Source: Croceimicrobium sp965228705
Lineage (GTDB): Bacteria; Bacteroidota; Bacteroidia; Flavobacteriales; Schleiferiaceae
DNA length: 64,000 nt
Reading direction: 5' to 3'
Assembly (NCBI RefSeq): GCF_965228705.1
Contig: NZ_OZ245832.1
Location: 2,666,001 to 2,730,000 of the forward strand
The notes beneath the pieces are model-generated. The model worked only from the letters and a program-made list of their open reading frames with translations, did not search any database and had not been told where the DNA came from. Position 1 is the stretch's first letter. The number at the start of each line of letters is the position of its first letter. This document shows positions 42,675-51,793 of this stretch, piece by piece. The position numbers were made by a program, and so were the translations under genes.

Positions 42675-45026
42675 ATGAAACGATTACTATTAATAGTGTT
42701 GTTGCTCAGTCCTATTTTGAGCTTCGCACAGAATGTCCGTGGACGCATCAGCGACGCGGAAAATCGCCAGCCCCTGGCCGGAGTGCTAGTAAGCAATGCC
42801 GATGGTCAAGAGGTACGCAGTGATAAAGAAGGGCTCTTTAGCCTAAACTGCAGTGCTGAAATTCGCATCAGTCATCCTGACTTTATCACACAAAGCGTAG
42901 AGATTGATGATTGCAATCAGTTTTACGAAATAGCCCTTTTAGCCTCTAATGAAGAACTACCCATGGTAGAGGTGAGTGCGCCACGCAAGGCCAGTTATCA
43001 GGAAAGTCAGGCGGTGCAAAACCTCGATCCCCGTGAATTACAAATGGGTAAAGGCCTCTTTATGGACGAAGCCATTAATACCCATGTTCCAGGTGTTAAT
43101 ATGTGGCGTCGTACAGTATCCGGAGGCCAACAATTCAATATTCGGGGTTATGGAAATGGTGTTGGTTTCCGTGGTGCCAGCAATAACTTCAATACTCAGG
43201 GAACCAAGGTTTATTTAAATGGTATTCCCCTTACAGACGCAGAAGGTTTAACCGTTTTGGATGATATTGACTTCGCCAGCATCAGTGCGGTGAATATCCA
43301 AAAAGGACCGGCCGGCTCTAAATATGGTTTTGCCATTGCCGGAGCCATTAATCTGAGCATTCTTCCCGCCAAGGAAGGCGAAAGCTATGTTCAGCAAAGT
43401 GCTACTATTGGTGACTTTGGTTTACAACGCTATACCACCACCATAGCCCGAGGTACCAAAAATGGCTCCTGGCTTTTAAACTATGGTCATCAAAAAGCGG
43501 ATGGTTATATGGAGCATACTGCTTCTCGCAAGGACTTTGTGAATTTGGTTGGCTCCTTCCGAATTTCGGCTAAACAAAGAGTAGAAACTTATTTCGGATA
43601 TAGCGATAGTTATGATGAAAGAGGTGGAGAACTCACCATCGCCCAGTTTGAAGCGGGAGACAATACCGGAAACGCCCGTTATATCAAGAATAACGCGCAC
43701 AGCAAGGTAGAACGCCTTCGCTTCGGCCTTAGCAATCACTATCAATTTAACAGCCACTGGAATAATCAAACTACCGTATTTGGATCCGGAGCCAGCAGCA
43801 CCTCGAGTTCTGCCGGTGGTTGGAATGATGAGCAGCCTATCAATTTCGGACTGCGCAGTGATTTTGGCAGCTCTTTTAAACTGGCCGAAGACTACCTGCT
43901 TTCCGGACATACCGGGATTGAAATTCAGTTTCAGCGCAACCATGCCTTAAGCCATAGTATGATAGAGGACAGCCTTTATCCCTCACGCTATAATATCGTA
44001 GGGCCTTTAAGGAGTAATCAATTTGTTCGCAATCAAAACCAGGTGTACTTCAGTCAATGGGAATTACAAATGCCCCATGACTGGTCTTTCGAAGCCGGCA
44101 TCAGCTTAAGCTCCTTAAGCATCGACCTCGAAAATCGCATGTACCAAAATGGCAATGATTTGGATCCGCGCTATCAGATAGATTATAAAAATTACTGGTC
44201 GCCCCATATTGCCCTGCGTAAAAGCTTTGCTAAAAAATGGAGCCTCTTTGCCTCTTATAATCGTTCCTATAAAACACCCTTAAGCGGGAATATTATAATC
44301 GGCGCAACCGGTGAACTGAATACTGATCTGGTACCCGAAAGTGGCAGTCAAATTGAAATTGGCGCCCAAGGGAATTTGCTTAAAGGCCGACTCAATTTCC
44401 AGATTGCAGCCTTTAGCACCCAATTCCGTAATAAGATGACCTCCATTGCAGTACCTCTGGATAGTGTTACCACCGCCTATACCTATTTGATTAATGCCGG
44501 AGGCCAGGATAATCAAGGACTGGAAGCCAGTGTGCGCTATGAGATTATCGGGTCTAAAAACCACATCTTTAAACATGTACAGCCCTGGGCAAATGTAACT
44601 GCCAATGATTTCGTTTACCGCGATTTCTATTATGAAGGCGTACCCCGTGGTGCCAGTCAGGCGGTGACGGAAGAATATGATGGTCAGGCAGTAGCCGGGG
44701 TAAGTCCCTTAAGTTATAATGCGGGGATTGACATTCAAGGTAGCGCCGGTTGGTATACCAAATTGAGTCTTCGTCATCAAGGTGCTATGAATATTACTTC
44801 GGATGGCGCCAATAAAACTGAGGCTTTTGATGTGCTCAATTTAAAGGCGGGCTATAAGATTGCCTTAGCAGCAGGCTTTAACCTGCATGTGTTTGCGGGC
44901 CTAAATAATATGCTCAGCAGCCGCTATTACTATATGGTTTTTGTAAACCAATTAGCGGATGCCTACTTACCCGCTCCAGATCGCATAAACAGCTATGGAG
45001 GGATTGAGTTACGCTACAATTTCTAA
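42675..45026 (+). CDS. TonB-dependent outer-membrane receptor
   Basis: 783 residues. The start at 42675 gives a good signal peptide (MKRLLLIVLLLSPILSFAQ). A carboxypeptidase-regulatory-like domain follows (VRGRISDAENRQPLAGVLV), then a plug (FNIRGYGNGVGFRG and YLNGIPLTDAEGLTVLDDID) and a 22-strand-type barrel ending in an aromatic (ELRYNF). It takes up a ligand, probably a ferric chelate or similar. No SusD-like partner is adjacent, so a carbohydrate role is less likely; the substrate remains open. Confidence 0.93.
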   Translation: MKRLLLIVLLLSPILSFAQNVRGRISDAENRQPLAGVLVSNADGQEVRSDKEGLFSLNCSAEIRISHPDFITQSVEIDDCNQFYEIALLASNEELPMVEVSAPRKASYQESQAVQNLDPRELQMGKGLFMDEAINTHVPGVNMWRRTVSGGQQFNIRGYGNGVGFRGASNNFNTQGTKVYLNGIPLTDAEGLTVLDDIDFASISAVNIQKGPAGSKYGFAIAGAINLSILPAKEGESYVQQSATIGDFGLQRYTTTIARGTKNGSWLLNYGHQKADGYMEHTASRKDFVNLVGSFRISAKQRVETYFGYSDSYDERGGELTIAQFEAGDNTGNARYIKNNAHSKVERLRFGLSNHYQFNSHWNNQTTVFGSGASSTSSSAGGWNDEQPINFGLRSDFGSSFKLAEDYLLSGHTGIEIQFQRNHALSHSMIEDSLYPSRYNIVGPLRSNQFVRNQNQVYFSQWELQMPHDWSFEAGISLSSLSIDLENRMYQNGNDLDPRYQIDYKNYWSPHIALRKSFAKKWSLFASYNRSYKTPLSGNIIIGATGELNTDLVPESGSQIEIGAQGNLLKGRLNFQIAAFSTQFRNKMTSIAVPLDSVTTAYTYLINAGGQDNQGLEASVRYEIIGSKNHIFKHVQPWANVTANDFVYRDFYYEGVPRGASQAVTEEYDGQAVAGVSPLSYNAGIDIQGSAGWYTKLSLRHQGAMNITSDGANKTEAFDVLNLKAGYKIALAAGFNLHVFAGLNNMLSSRYYYMVFVNQLADAYLPAPDRINSYGGIELRYNF

Positions 45027-45031
45027 AATGG

Positions 45032-45058
45032 AAAGGGCCCCGAAATGGGGCCCTTTTT
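45032..45058. terminator. Terminator between the receptor gene and the CDGSH gene
   Basis: The 10-bp stem AAAGGGCCCC/GGGGCCCTTT (45032-45041, 45047-45056) is followed by Ts on the plus strand. It is between convergent genes and may serve both; the minus-strand side has only a short T run. Confidence 0.88.
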
Positions 45059-45059
45059 A

Positions 45060-45503
45060 TTATCCTTCAAAGCCAATTCGCTTATGCGTGCCATCGCAGA
45101 AAGGCTTATTGGCCGATCCGCCACAGCGACATAAAACGGGGTTCTTTTCTATGGAACTACTGCCATCAGCATGGCTAAACTTAATGCTGCCTTGTACCAT
45201 TATGGGGCCATTCGGAATAACCTTGGCTTTTAAATCTCCATCTTCCATAGATAGGCCCTTCTCCTGACCCACATAAGTGAGTGCCCCAGAGGGACATTGT
45301 TCTATTTGTTGACGGGTTTTTTCTCCTTCCGCACCATCAGGATCCACCCATGGTCTTTTACCATAACGAAAAACTTCAGGTAAGTTTCGCCAACAGCGTT
45401 CGGAATGTATGCATTTATGGGCCTGCCAGATGATAGTCACCTCCTGACCGGCATATTCTTTCTTAGTAGGTTTCACGCGCATCTTAGCCTGATTTGTTGC
45501 CAT
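45060..45503 (-). CDS. Fused ferredoxin-like and CDGSH iron-sulfur protein
   Basis: 147 residues. The N-terminal part (residues 25-75) matches the divergent 4Fe-4S mono-cluster type (HKCIHSERCWRNLPEVF, then IEQCPSGAL). The C-terminal part is a CDGSH zinc-finger-type 2Fe-2S binding site, C-x-C-x2-S-x3-P-x-C-D-G-T-H at about residues 125-140. Both clusters should be redox or electron-transfer sites; the partner is unknown. It starts 28 bases after the sulfotransferase stop on the same strand. Confidence 0.88.
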   Translation of the reverse strand: MATNQAKMRVKPTKKEYAGQEVTIIWQAHKCIHSERCWRNLPEVFRYGKRPWVDPDGAEGEKTRQQIEQCPSGALTYVGQEKGLSMEDGDLKAKVIPNGPIMVQGSIKFSHADGSSSIEKNPVLCRCGGSANKPFCDGTHKRIGFEG

Positions 45504-45531
45504 ACAACAGCAGACCTTCTTTTTTGTTCAT

Positions 45532-46314
45532 TTAACAGTTCTTCAGGTCCTCGGCAAATTCTGTATAGGCCAGGCATTGTTTTAAGGCTTCCCAGTTCTC
45601 TACATAATCTCCTATATAATCGGCGCTGATACGCTTTAAACTACTTTCAGGTTTAAAGAGCTGTACTCCCAAATAATGGAACAAGCGATCCATCAATTTA
45701 AATCGATCCCTAGCATGCATTAAGTCCTTTTCATAAGAAATCTTGAAGTAGTTTATTCCCTCCAGACATTTTTGTTCATATAGCTCCAGCTCCTTACCCG
45801 CGCGGAGTTCCACCATAAAAGCGGGAATATCCACCCTCATTTTGGGACGACGTTTTAAGCTTTGGGTTTCATGCCATGACTTACGAAAACGGGCATAGTG
45901 CTTAGACAAAGTTTGGCGCACTAAATTATCTCGAGTTAAATAAATCAATTTATAGCCCTGCTTCTCCACCAAATATTTTAAGAAATCCCGACCATCTTCC
46001 TGGCCCAGCTTTTCACGCAATTGATAGGAGAGTAATTTAAACCCGTAGACCTTACTTCTAAAAACGCGGTTGCGGTGCTTCAAGAACAATTTTGGGAAAA
46101 GCACTTTGCGATTGTAAATCTCCTTATCGCAATCAATATCGGTACTCTGATTTAGCAAATCACTTAATAAGGTACTTCCTGTGCGCCCTCTGCCAAATAA
46201 AACAAAGCGTTCCGCATGCTTGGTATGAGGATAGGCTTTCGCCCGATAAGCCGCCATTGCTTCTCGCAGGTAACCACCAAGTGACTGGTTTAAAAGGGGA
46301 AATATGCTTAGCAT
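45532..46314 (-). CDS. Sulfotransferase-family protein
   Basis: 260 residues. The PAPS-binding loop (FGRGRTGSTLLSDLLN, about 40-55) and a second phosphate-binding segment (YLTRDNLVRQTLSKHYAR) are visible, as in NodH or Stf0-like enzymes. It would transfer sulfate to a lipid, glycan or small molecule. The downstream iron-sulfur gene is probably co-transcribed. The acceptor cannot be told. Confidence 0.82.
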   Translation of the reverse strand: MLSIFPLLNQSLGGYLREAMAAYRAKAYPHTKHAERFVLFGRGRTGSTLLSDLLNQSTDIDCDKEIYNRKVLFPKLFLKHRNRVFRSKVYGFKLLSYQLREKLGQEDGRDFLKYLVEKQGYKLIYLTRDNLVRQTLSKHYARFRKSWHETQSLKRRPKMRVDIPAFMVELRAGKELELYEQKCLEGINYFKISYEKDLMHARDRFKLMDRLFHYLGVQLFKPESSLKRISADYIGDYVENWEALKQCLAYTEFAEDLKNC

Positions 46315-46423
46315 AATCTTGAAATTTCAATGCAAGATAGATGGAGCCTTTTCTGAATTTGCTAAACTTCGTTCGATGGTAATTCTCCCACTACGAAATA
46401 ACCTAATGAGCCGATAAAGCATT

Positions 46424-48787
46424 TTGTTATTTCCTGAGTCTCAAAGGCCATATTCCGGGGAAACTGTCTTTATTTTGCCAAAAATTTCCCTTTTGCAGCT
46501 CTATCCACCTGATCTGGCCCAAGCTTTAGACTTTCCTTTTATACAGCGAGAGCTGGCTCGTTATTGTTCCAGTTGTAAAGCAAAAGACCTGGCCCTCACT
46601 TTAAATCCCGAGCCACAGGCCGATTTATTAGCGCAAAAAATAGCGGAGAGCGATCAAATATTATCCTTATTACTAAGCGACGAAAGCTTTCCCAGTGCTG
46701 AGCATCCTGATTTAAGTGAATTTCTAAGCAAATTAAAGGTTAGAGGTCACGCTTTACGCGAAGAGCAATTTGCAGATATCCGCAGCTTGGCCATTAACTA
46801 CCGCCACCTGCATCAGTTTGTAGCCAATAAGCAAGAGCGCTTGCCTGCCATTTGGGCACCTCTGGAATATTTGCTTCCCGAGAAATTTGTGATTGAGGCG
46901 ATTGATAAAGTCCTGGACGAAAGAGCTCAAGTTCGCTCTTCAGCTTCGCCGGAGTTAAGTCATATCCGCCGTGAGCTTACCCGTAAAAGAGCTTCTGCCG
47001 ATCGCATCTTTAACCGTATTTTAAAGAAATACCGCGACAAAGGCTATATCGCCGATTTTGATGAAAGCGTATCCGAATCACGCCGGGTATTGGCCATTGT
47101 CGCTTCTTATAAAGGACAAATTCAGGGCATTTTACATGGCAGCTCCAGCAAACACAGTATCGCCTACATTGAACCAGGAGAAACAGTAGAAATCAATAAT
47201 GAGATTTCGGAATTGCTGGAAGCGGAAAAGGAAGAGATCAAACGCATCTTAAGGCAATTAAGCACCGACATTAGCCCCTATCACGATTATTTAGATGCCG
47301 TATCTAAAACTCTAGTATGGTTGGATCTTAGTCGGGCCAAAGCCATTTTCGCCTATCAACAAGAAGCCTGCTATCCCGAAATTTTATCAGAAAAGAAGAT
47401 CCTTTTAAAGGATGCTTATAATCCGGTATTAAGACATTTCAATAAAGAGAAAAACAAAAGCACGGTCCCCCTCGATCTGATGCTTGATGCAGAGCAACGG
47501 ATTCTGGTAATTAGCGGTCCCAATGCCGGTGGGAAGTCTCTTTCTCTCAAAACGGTGGGGCTCTTGCAGATTATGCTCCAAAGTGGCCTGGCAATTCCCG
47601 TACATCCCGATAGTAAATTTTGCCTCTTTGATCAATTGCTGGGCGACATCGGCGATGCCCAGAGTATCGAGAATGAGCTGAGTACCTATAGCTCCAAGCT
47701 GCAAAAGATGGATCACTTCCTCACCTACACGGATTCGTCGACCTTATTACTGATTGATGAATTTGGCAGTGGTTCGGATCCCGAATTGGGTTCGGCCCTT
47801 GCTCAGGTATTCCTTGATCGACTCAATGCTTATGGGGCTTATGGCATCATCACTACTCACTTTAATGCGATTAAAGCCCTGGCAGCTGAAATGCCCGGAG
47901 TGGTAAATGGCGCCATGCTTTTTGATCAAAAATCTTTCGATCCCCGCTACGAATTGCAAATCGGGCAACCGGGCAGTTCCTACACCTTCGAAGTAGCGCA
48001 ACGCAGTGGCATTCCCAGTCATTTAATTGAAGATGCCCGCGGTCGGGTGCAGCAAAACACCTTAGAAGTAGATAAATTGTTGGTGCAAATCCAGCAGGAT
48101 AAGGTGGCGATTGAAAAGGCACGCTCCGCCCAGGAAAAAGAACTGCAGAAGCTGCGCAAGCTGGAAAAGATGCAGCAGGATCGTATCTCAAAATTAGAAG
48201 AGAAAGTACAGAAGCAAAGCCGCATAAATGAAGAGCAAGATCGCTTGATGTACTGGGGCCAAAGATTCCAAAAGTTGATTGACAGCTGGATGGATCAAAA
48301 AACCCAAAAAGATAAGAAGGCGATAGTAGCTCGCTTTATCGCTATGCTCAATCAACGTTCTGGCGAAGTGGAAGTGGAAGAGCAAAAAAGTCACCGTAAG
48401 GAAGTAAAGCAACACCACAAAGATTTAGATCGCTATTTACAGGAAGAGGTCAAAATCGGCATGGAGGTGCGCATCCTCGAATCAGGTATTAAGGGCAGCG
48501 TCCTGGAGCAAAAAGGCGACAAGTTTCTCTTAGCCTTGGGTGGAAATATGACCGCCTTAATGGAGCGCAGCAAATTTGTGCGTGCCGATGCACCATTAGG
48601 ACAAAAACCCCGAAAAAAGCAAAGGCAAAAGAACTTCCGCAAAGCAAATTCAGGCAAGGTCGAAAATTCGCAGGCTAAGGCTAAGCCAGCCACTCAGACT
48701 AAGGAAAAAAAGCAAAATGCCTCCCAGGCTAAAGGCGGAAAAGCTCAAAACCAAGCAAAGCCAAATTCGAAAAGCAAGGAGCAGTAG
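46424..48787 (+). CDS. mutS2: MutS2-type ATPase lacking the Smr domain
   Basis: 787 residues from a TTG start; downstream TTG starts at 46475 or 46493 are also possible because no ATG fits. The MutS core is clear: Walker A ISGPNAGGKS (about residue 363) and Walker B LLIDEFGSGSDPE (about 441), followed by a long coiled coil. MutS2 acts on recombination intermediates or stalled ribosomes. The usual C-terminal Smr nuclease domain is missing. In its place, from about residue 721, is a Lys/Gln/Ala-rich tail (KKQRQKNFRKANSGKV and onward). Confidence 0.92.
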   Translation: MLFPESQRPYSGETVFILPKISLLQLYPPDLAQALDFPFIQRELARYCSSCKAKDLALTLNPEPQADLLAQKIAESDQILSLLLSDESFPSAEHPDLSEFLSKLKVRGHALREEQFADIRSLAINYRHLHQFVANKQERLPAIWAPLEYLLPEKFVIEAIDKVLDERAQVRSSASPELSHIRRELTRKRASADRIFNRILKKYRDKGYIADFDESVSESRRVLAIVASYKGQIQGILHGSSSKHSIAYIEPGETVEINNEISELLEAEKEEIKRILRQLSTDISPYHDYLDAVSKTLVWLDLSRAKAIFAYQQEACYPEILSEKKILLKDAYNPVLRHFNKEKNKSTVPLDLMLDAEQRILVISGPNAGGKSLSLKTVGLLQIMLQSGLAIPVHPDSKFCLFDQLLGDIGDAQSIENELSTYSSKLQKMDHFLTYTDSSTLLLIDEFGSGSDPELGSALAQVFLDRLNAYGAYGIITTHFNAIKALAAEMPGVVNGAMLFDQKSFDPRYELQIGQPGSSYTFEVAQRSGIPSHLIEDARGRVQQNTLEVDKLLVQIQQDKVAIEKARSAQEKELQKLRKLEKMQQDRISKLEEKVQKQSRINEEQDRLMYWGQRFQKLIDSWMDQKTQKDKKAIVARFIAMLNQRSGEVEVEEQKSHRKEVKQHHKDLDRYLQEEVKIGMEVRILESGIKGSVLEQKGDKFLLALGGNMTALMERSKFVRADAPLGQKPRKKQRQKNFRKANSGKVENSQAKAKPATQTKEKKQNASQAKGGKAQNQAKPNSKSKEQ

Positions 48788-48806
48788 ACCCTTCGGCGGC
48801 AATCCT

Positions 48807-48814
48807 TACATTTG
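48807..48814 (+). promoter_or_regulatory. -7 element of the DUF819-M28 unit
   Basis: TACATTTG is an exact TAnnTTTG match, 21 bases before the ATG at 48836. It sets the transcription start after 48814, which excludes the alternative TTG start at 48812. Confidence 0.6.
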
Positions 48815-48835
48815 GGCTCCAAAGAAAACACGTCC

Positions 48836-50239
48836 ATGGAAGAAGTCGTTTCGGATATTCCCTTAATCACCAATGATGCCGTGGTATTTGGCATCCTGAT
48901 GGCCTTATTACTCTTTATTTTTCGCAGTAGCGAAATGCCGGCCTTCAAGAAGTTTTACGCGGTAATTCCCACCCTTTTACTTTGTTATTTCCTCCCATCG
49001 GTTTTTAGTACCCTGGGAATTATTTCTCCGCAATGGATTGATGTTACAGCCGCCAAGGCCTTTCTTTTGGAACAAGGCTATGCGGTAGAAGGTCTCAATA
49101 CCTTCAAAGCCTTTAAAAACTTTGTGATCAATCAAGAAATTGATACCGCCCTATTAAAACCCTTTATGGGCAAGTCGCAGCTTTATTTTATGGCTTCTCG
49201 CTATTTATTACCGGCCAGTTTAATCCTGCTAACCTTAAGCATCGACCTTAAAGAAGTGTTCCGCTTAGGGCCTAAAGCTCTCATCATGTTTGGTACCGGA
49301 ACCCTGGGGGTAATTATCGGTGGACCCTTAGCGCTCTTGTTTTTTGGCGCGGTAGCCCCGGATGTAGTAGGTGCTGGTAGCGATGAAATTTGGCGCGGTA
49401 TGACCACTATTGCTGGTAGTTGGATTGGAGGTGGTGCGAACCAGGCCGCCATGTTCGAAGTTTTTGGTGAAAATGGCGCCATCTCAGGCAAAATTTATTC
49501 GGTGATGATTACCGTAGATGTGATCGTTGCCGAGATCTGGATGTTCTTCCTGCTCTTAGGGGTGGGTAAGTCCGATAAGATTGATAAATTTTTCAAAGCC
49601 GACGCCTCAGCCGTTACTACGCTTAAGAATCATATGCAGGAATTTTCATCCCGCATTTCGCGTATCGCTACAACTATCGACCTTTTTGTGATTTTAGGGA
49701 TCGCTTTTGGTCTTACTGGACTGGCTCATTTGCTCTCTGATATTATCGCACCGGCCATTGCCGAGGCTTCACCCTTTTTAGCCGAAACCTTTAGCTTGGG
49801 AAGTGGATTCTTTTGGTTAATTGTATTAGCCACAACCGCGGGAATTATCTTATCCTTTACCTCTTTACGAAATTATGAAGGTGCCGGTGCCTCTAAAGTA
49901 GGTTCGGTTTTCATCTACATCCTGGTGGTGACCATCGGTATGAAAATGAACATCATGGGAATTTTCGAGAACCCCGGACTCTTCCTGGTTGGATTGGTGT
50001 GGATGGCCATTCACGTGGGTTTACTCTTTATTGTTGGAAAGATTATCCGTGCCCCTTTCTTCTTCCTGGCAGTGGGCTCCAAGGCCAATATTGGTGGCGC
50101 GGCCTCGGCTCCTGTGGTAGCGGCAGCTTTTCACCCCTCACTCGCTCCGGTAGGAGTACTACTTGCGGTTTTAGGCTATGCGGTAGGAACCTATGGCGCC
50201 TATGTCTGTGGATTATTAATGCAAACGGTTGCTCCTTAA
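48836..50239 (+). CDS. DUF819-family membrane protein (YjcL-like)
   Basis: 467 residues with about a dozen membrane segments. Typical segments include GGGANQAAMFEVFG and the C-terminal ANIGGAASAPVVAAAFHPSLAPVGVLLAVLGY. The family looks transporter-like, but its substrate is unknown. The stop and the next gene's ATG overlap (TAATG), so translation is coupled to an M28 peptidase. Together they may import and cleave a peptide; this is inference. Confidence 0.88.
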   Translation: MEEVVSDIPLITNDAVVFGILMALLLFIFRSSEMPAFKKFYAVIPTLLLCYFLPSVFSTLGIISPQWIDVTAAKAFLLEQGYAVEGLNTFKAFKNFVINQEIDTALLKPFMGKSQLYFMASRYLLPASLILLTLSIDLKEVFRLGPKALIMFGTGTLGVIIGGPLALLFFGAVAPDVVGAGSDEIWRGMTTIAGSWIGGGANQAAMFEVFGENGAISGKIYSVMITVDVIVAEIWMFFLLLGVGKSDKIDKFFKADASAVTTLKNHMQEFSSRISRIATTIDLFVILGIAFGLTGLAHLLSDIIAPAIAEASPFLAETFSLGSGFFWLIVLATTAGIILSFTSLRNYEGAGASKVGSVFIYILVVTIGMKMNIMGIFENPGLFLVGLVWMAIHVGLLFIVGKIIRAPFFFLAVGSKANIGGAASAPVVAAAFHPSLAPVGVLLAVLGYAVGTYGAYVCGLLMQTVAP

Positions 50240-51606
50240 TGAAAAAGTTCTGGCTCCCTGGCCTCTTGGCCCTGATCGGCTTTCAGCTAAGTGCGCAGAA
50301 AGAAGCCGAAACCTTTCGGGAAATTTATTCCCAGGCCCTAACTGAACAACAAGGCTATGAATGGCTGCGGGAACTTTGTGCCATGGGACCGCGCTTTGCG
50401 GGTAGTGATCAGGCTACAGCCTCCGTATTACATTTCAAGGCCAAATTAGATTCCATGGGTTTCGAAACCCGCTTGCAAGCGGTGAAGGTTCCACGCTGGG
50501 TCCGAGGCCCACAGGAACAAGCCTGGCTGATTCAAGGTATCGATCAAACTGCAATGGCCGTTACCGCATTGGGAGGGTCTATCGCCACTCCCGCCGGAGG
50601 ATTACGCGGCAATGTGGTCGAAATCCCTTCCTTCGAAGCCTTAGACAGTCTGGATCTCCAAGGGAAAATTGCCTTTTTCAATATACCAATGGACCCCAGC
50701 TTTATAAGTACAGGCTATGCTTACGGATCTGCCGTTAAGCAGCGCTGGGCCGGAGCGATTGAAGCCTCAAAAAAAGGCGCCATTGGGGTGGTAATCCGCT
50801 CCTTGAGTAGCAGCATTAACAAGTATCCACACACGGGTAGCATGGCGTATGCCGATGAAGTAAAGCGCATTCCAGCCGCCGCCTTAAGTACCTTTGACGC
50901 TGAGCTTTTAAGCAAGTCCTTAAAAAAAGATCCCGGCCTGCAAATCAAATTGAAGATGGCCTGCGAATGGCAAGATTCGGTTTACTCCTATAATCTTATA
51001 GCCGATCTAAAAGGCAGCAGCAAGCCTAATGAAGTTATTGTAGTCTCCGGACATATCGACTCCTGGGAATTAGGAACCGGAGCCCATGATGATGGGGCCG
51101 GAGCTATGCATGCCCTCGAAAGCCTTTACCTTTTAAAGGAGATGGGCTTTAAAACTAAGCGCACCCTGCGTATGGTTTGGTATATGAATGAGGAATTCGG
51201 CTTAAACGGAGCACGGGTTTATGCGAAGGCCGCCAAAAGTGCCAAAGAAAAACATGTGATTGCCATTGAAAGCGATGGCGGAGGTTTTACCCCCAAGGGT
51301 TTCAGTATTGATGCCAGCGACGAAATGGTGGAGCAAGTAAAAGCCTACCGCAAATTGTTTGAGCCTTATGGCATTTATCAATTCTCTAAAGGTGGCTCGG
51401 GGGCCGATATTGGTCAGCTTAAGAACGATGATATTATTTTGATTGGGCTGCGCCCTGACAACCATCGTTATTTCGAAGTACATCACTCAGCCCTGGATAA
51501 TATCAATTCTGTGAATGCACGGGAGTTTACCATGGGCTCCGCCAGCCTGGCAGCCTTGATCTGGTTGATGGATCGTGATGACCTATGCGTAGGCTGTAAG
51601 TCTTAA
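50239..51606 (+). CDS. Secreted M28-family zinc peptidase
   Basis: 455 residues. The start at 50239 gives a signal peptide (MKKFWLPGLLALIGFQLSAQ). It has a PA-like insert (about 100-230) and a two-zinc site: SGHIDSW (about 270), AHDDGAGA, MNEEFG (about 316), ESDGGGF and HHSALDN (about 414). It is closest in layout to carboxypeptidase Q-type dipeptidases. It overlaps the DUF819 gene by one base and ends before a strong terminator. Confidence 0.93.
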   Translation: MKKFWLPGLLALIGFQLSAQKEAETFREIYSQALTEQQGYEWLRELCAMGPRFAGSDQATASVLHFKAKLDSMGFETRLQAVKVPRWVRGPQEQAWLIQGIDQTAMAVTALGGSIATPAGGLRGNVVEIPSFEALDSLDLQGKIAFFNIPMDPSFISTGYAYGSAVKQRWAGAIEASKKGAIGVVIRSLSSSINKYPHTGSMAYADEVKRIPAAALSTFDAELLSKSLKKDPGLQIKLKMACEWQDSVYSYNLIADLKGSSKPNEVIVVSGHIDSWELGTGAHDDGAGAMHALESLYLLKEMGFKTKRTLRMVWYMNEEFGLNGARVYAKAAKSAKEKHVIAIESDGGGFTPKGFSIDASDEMVEQVKAYRKLFEPYGIYQFSKGGSGADIGQLKNDDIILIGLRPDNHRYFEVHHSALDNINSVNAREFTMGSASLAALIWLMDRDDLCVGCKS

Positions 51607-51663
51607 TTAAAAAATATTTTTCAAAACCGTGAACCTATCAGCCTTGCCACCGTTATTAGCTGT

Positions 51664-51683
51664 GGTTAAGGTTTGGTTAATTG
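51664..51683 (+). repeat. 20-base pre-terminator motif, copy B
   Basis: GGTTAAGGTTTGGTTAATTG lies 21 bases before the terminator hairpin of the M28 gene. It is identical to the minus-strand sequence before the first efflux operon's terminator (23211-23192). Confidence 0.7.
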
Positions 51684-51703
51684 TTTTGATTTAGTTTGAA
51701 ACA

Positions 51704-51735
51704 AGGGGAGGCAATACGCCTCCCTTTCTCTTTTT
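51704..51735 (+). terminator. Terminator after the M28 peptidase gene
   Basis: GGGAGGC (51706-51712) pairs with GCCTCCC (51718-51724), with the loop AATAC, followed by a T-rich stretch. Confidence 0.88.
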
Positions 51736-51793
51736 AACCTTTCGATAAAGGCCCTTCGATTACATTTTCCTACATTCTCACAAATATTTGAAA

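Noticed and set aside
49813..49830. TTTTGGTTAATTG, a partial match to the pre-terminator motif
   Set aside because: It lies inside the DUF819 coding region, matches only about half of the motif and is not near a hairpin.
49999..50238. Upstream extension of the M28 peptidase frame
   Set aside because: It overlaps the DUF819 gene in another frame and would bury the clear signal peptide starting at 50239.
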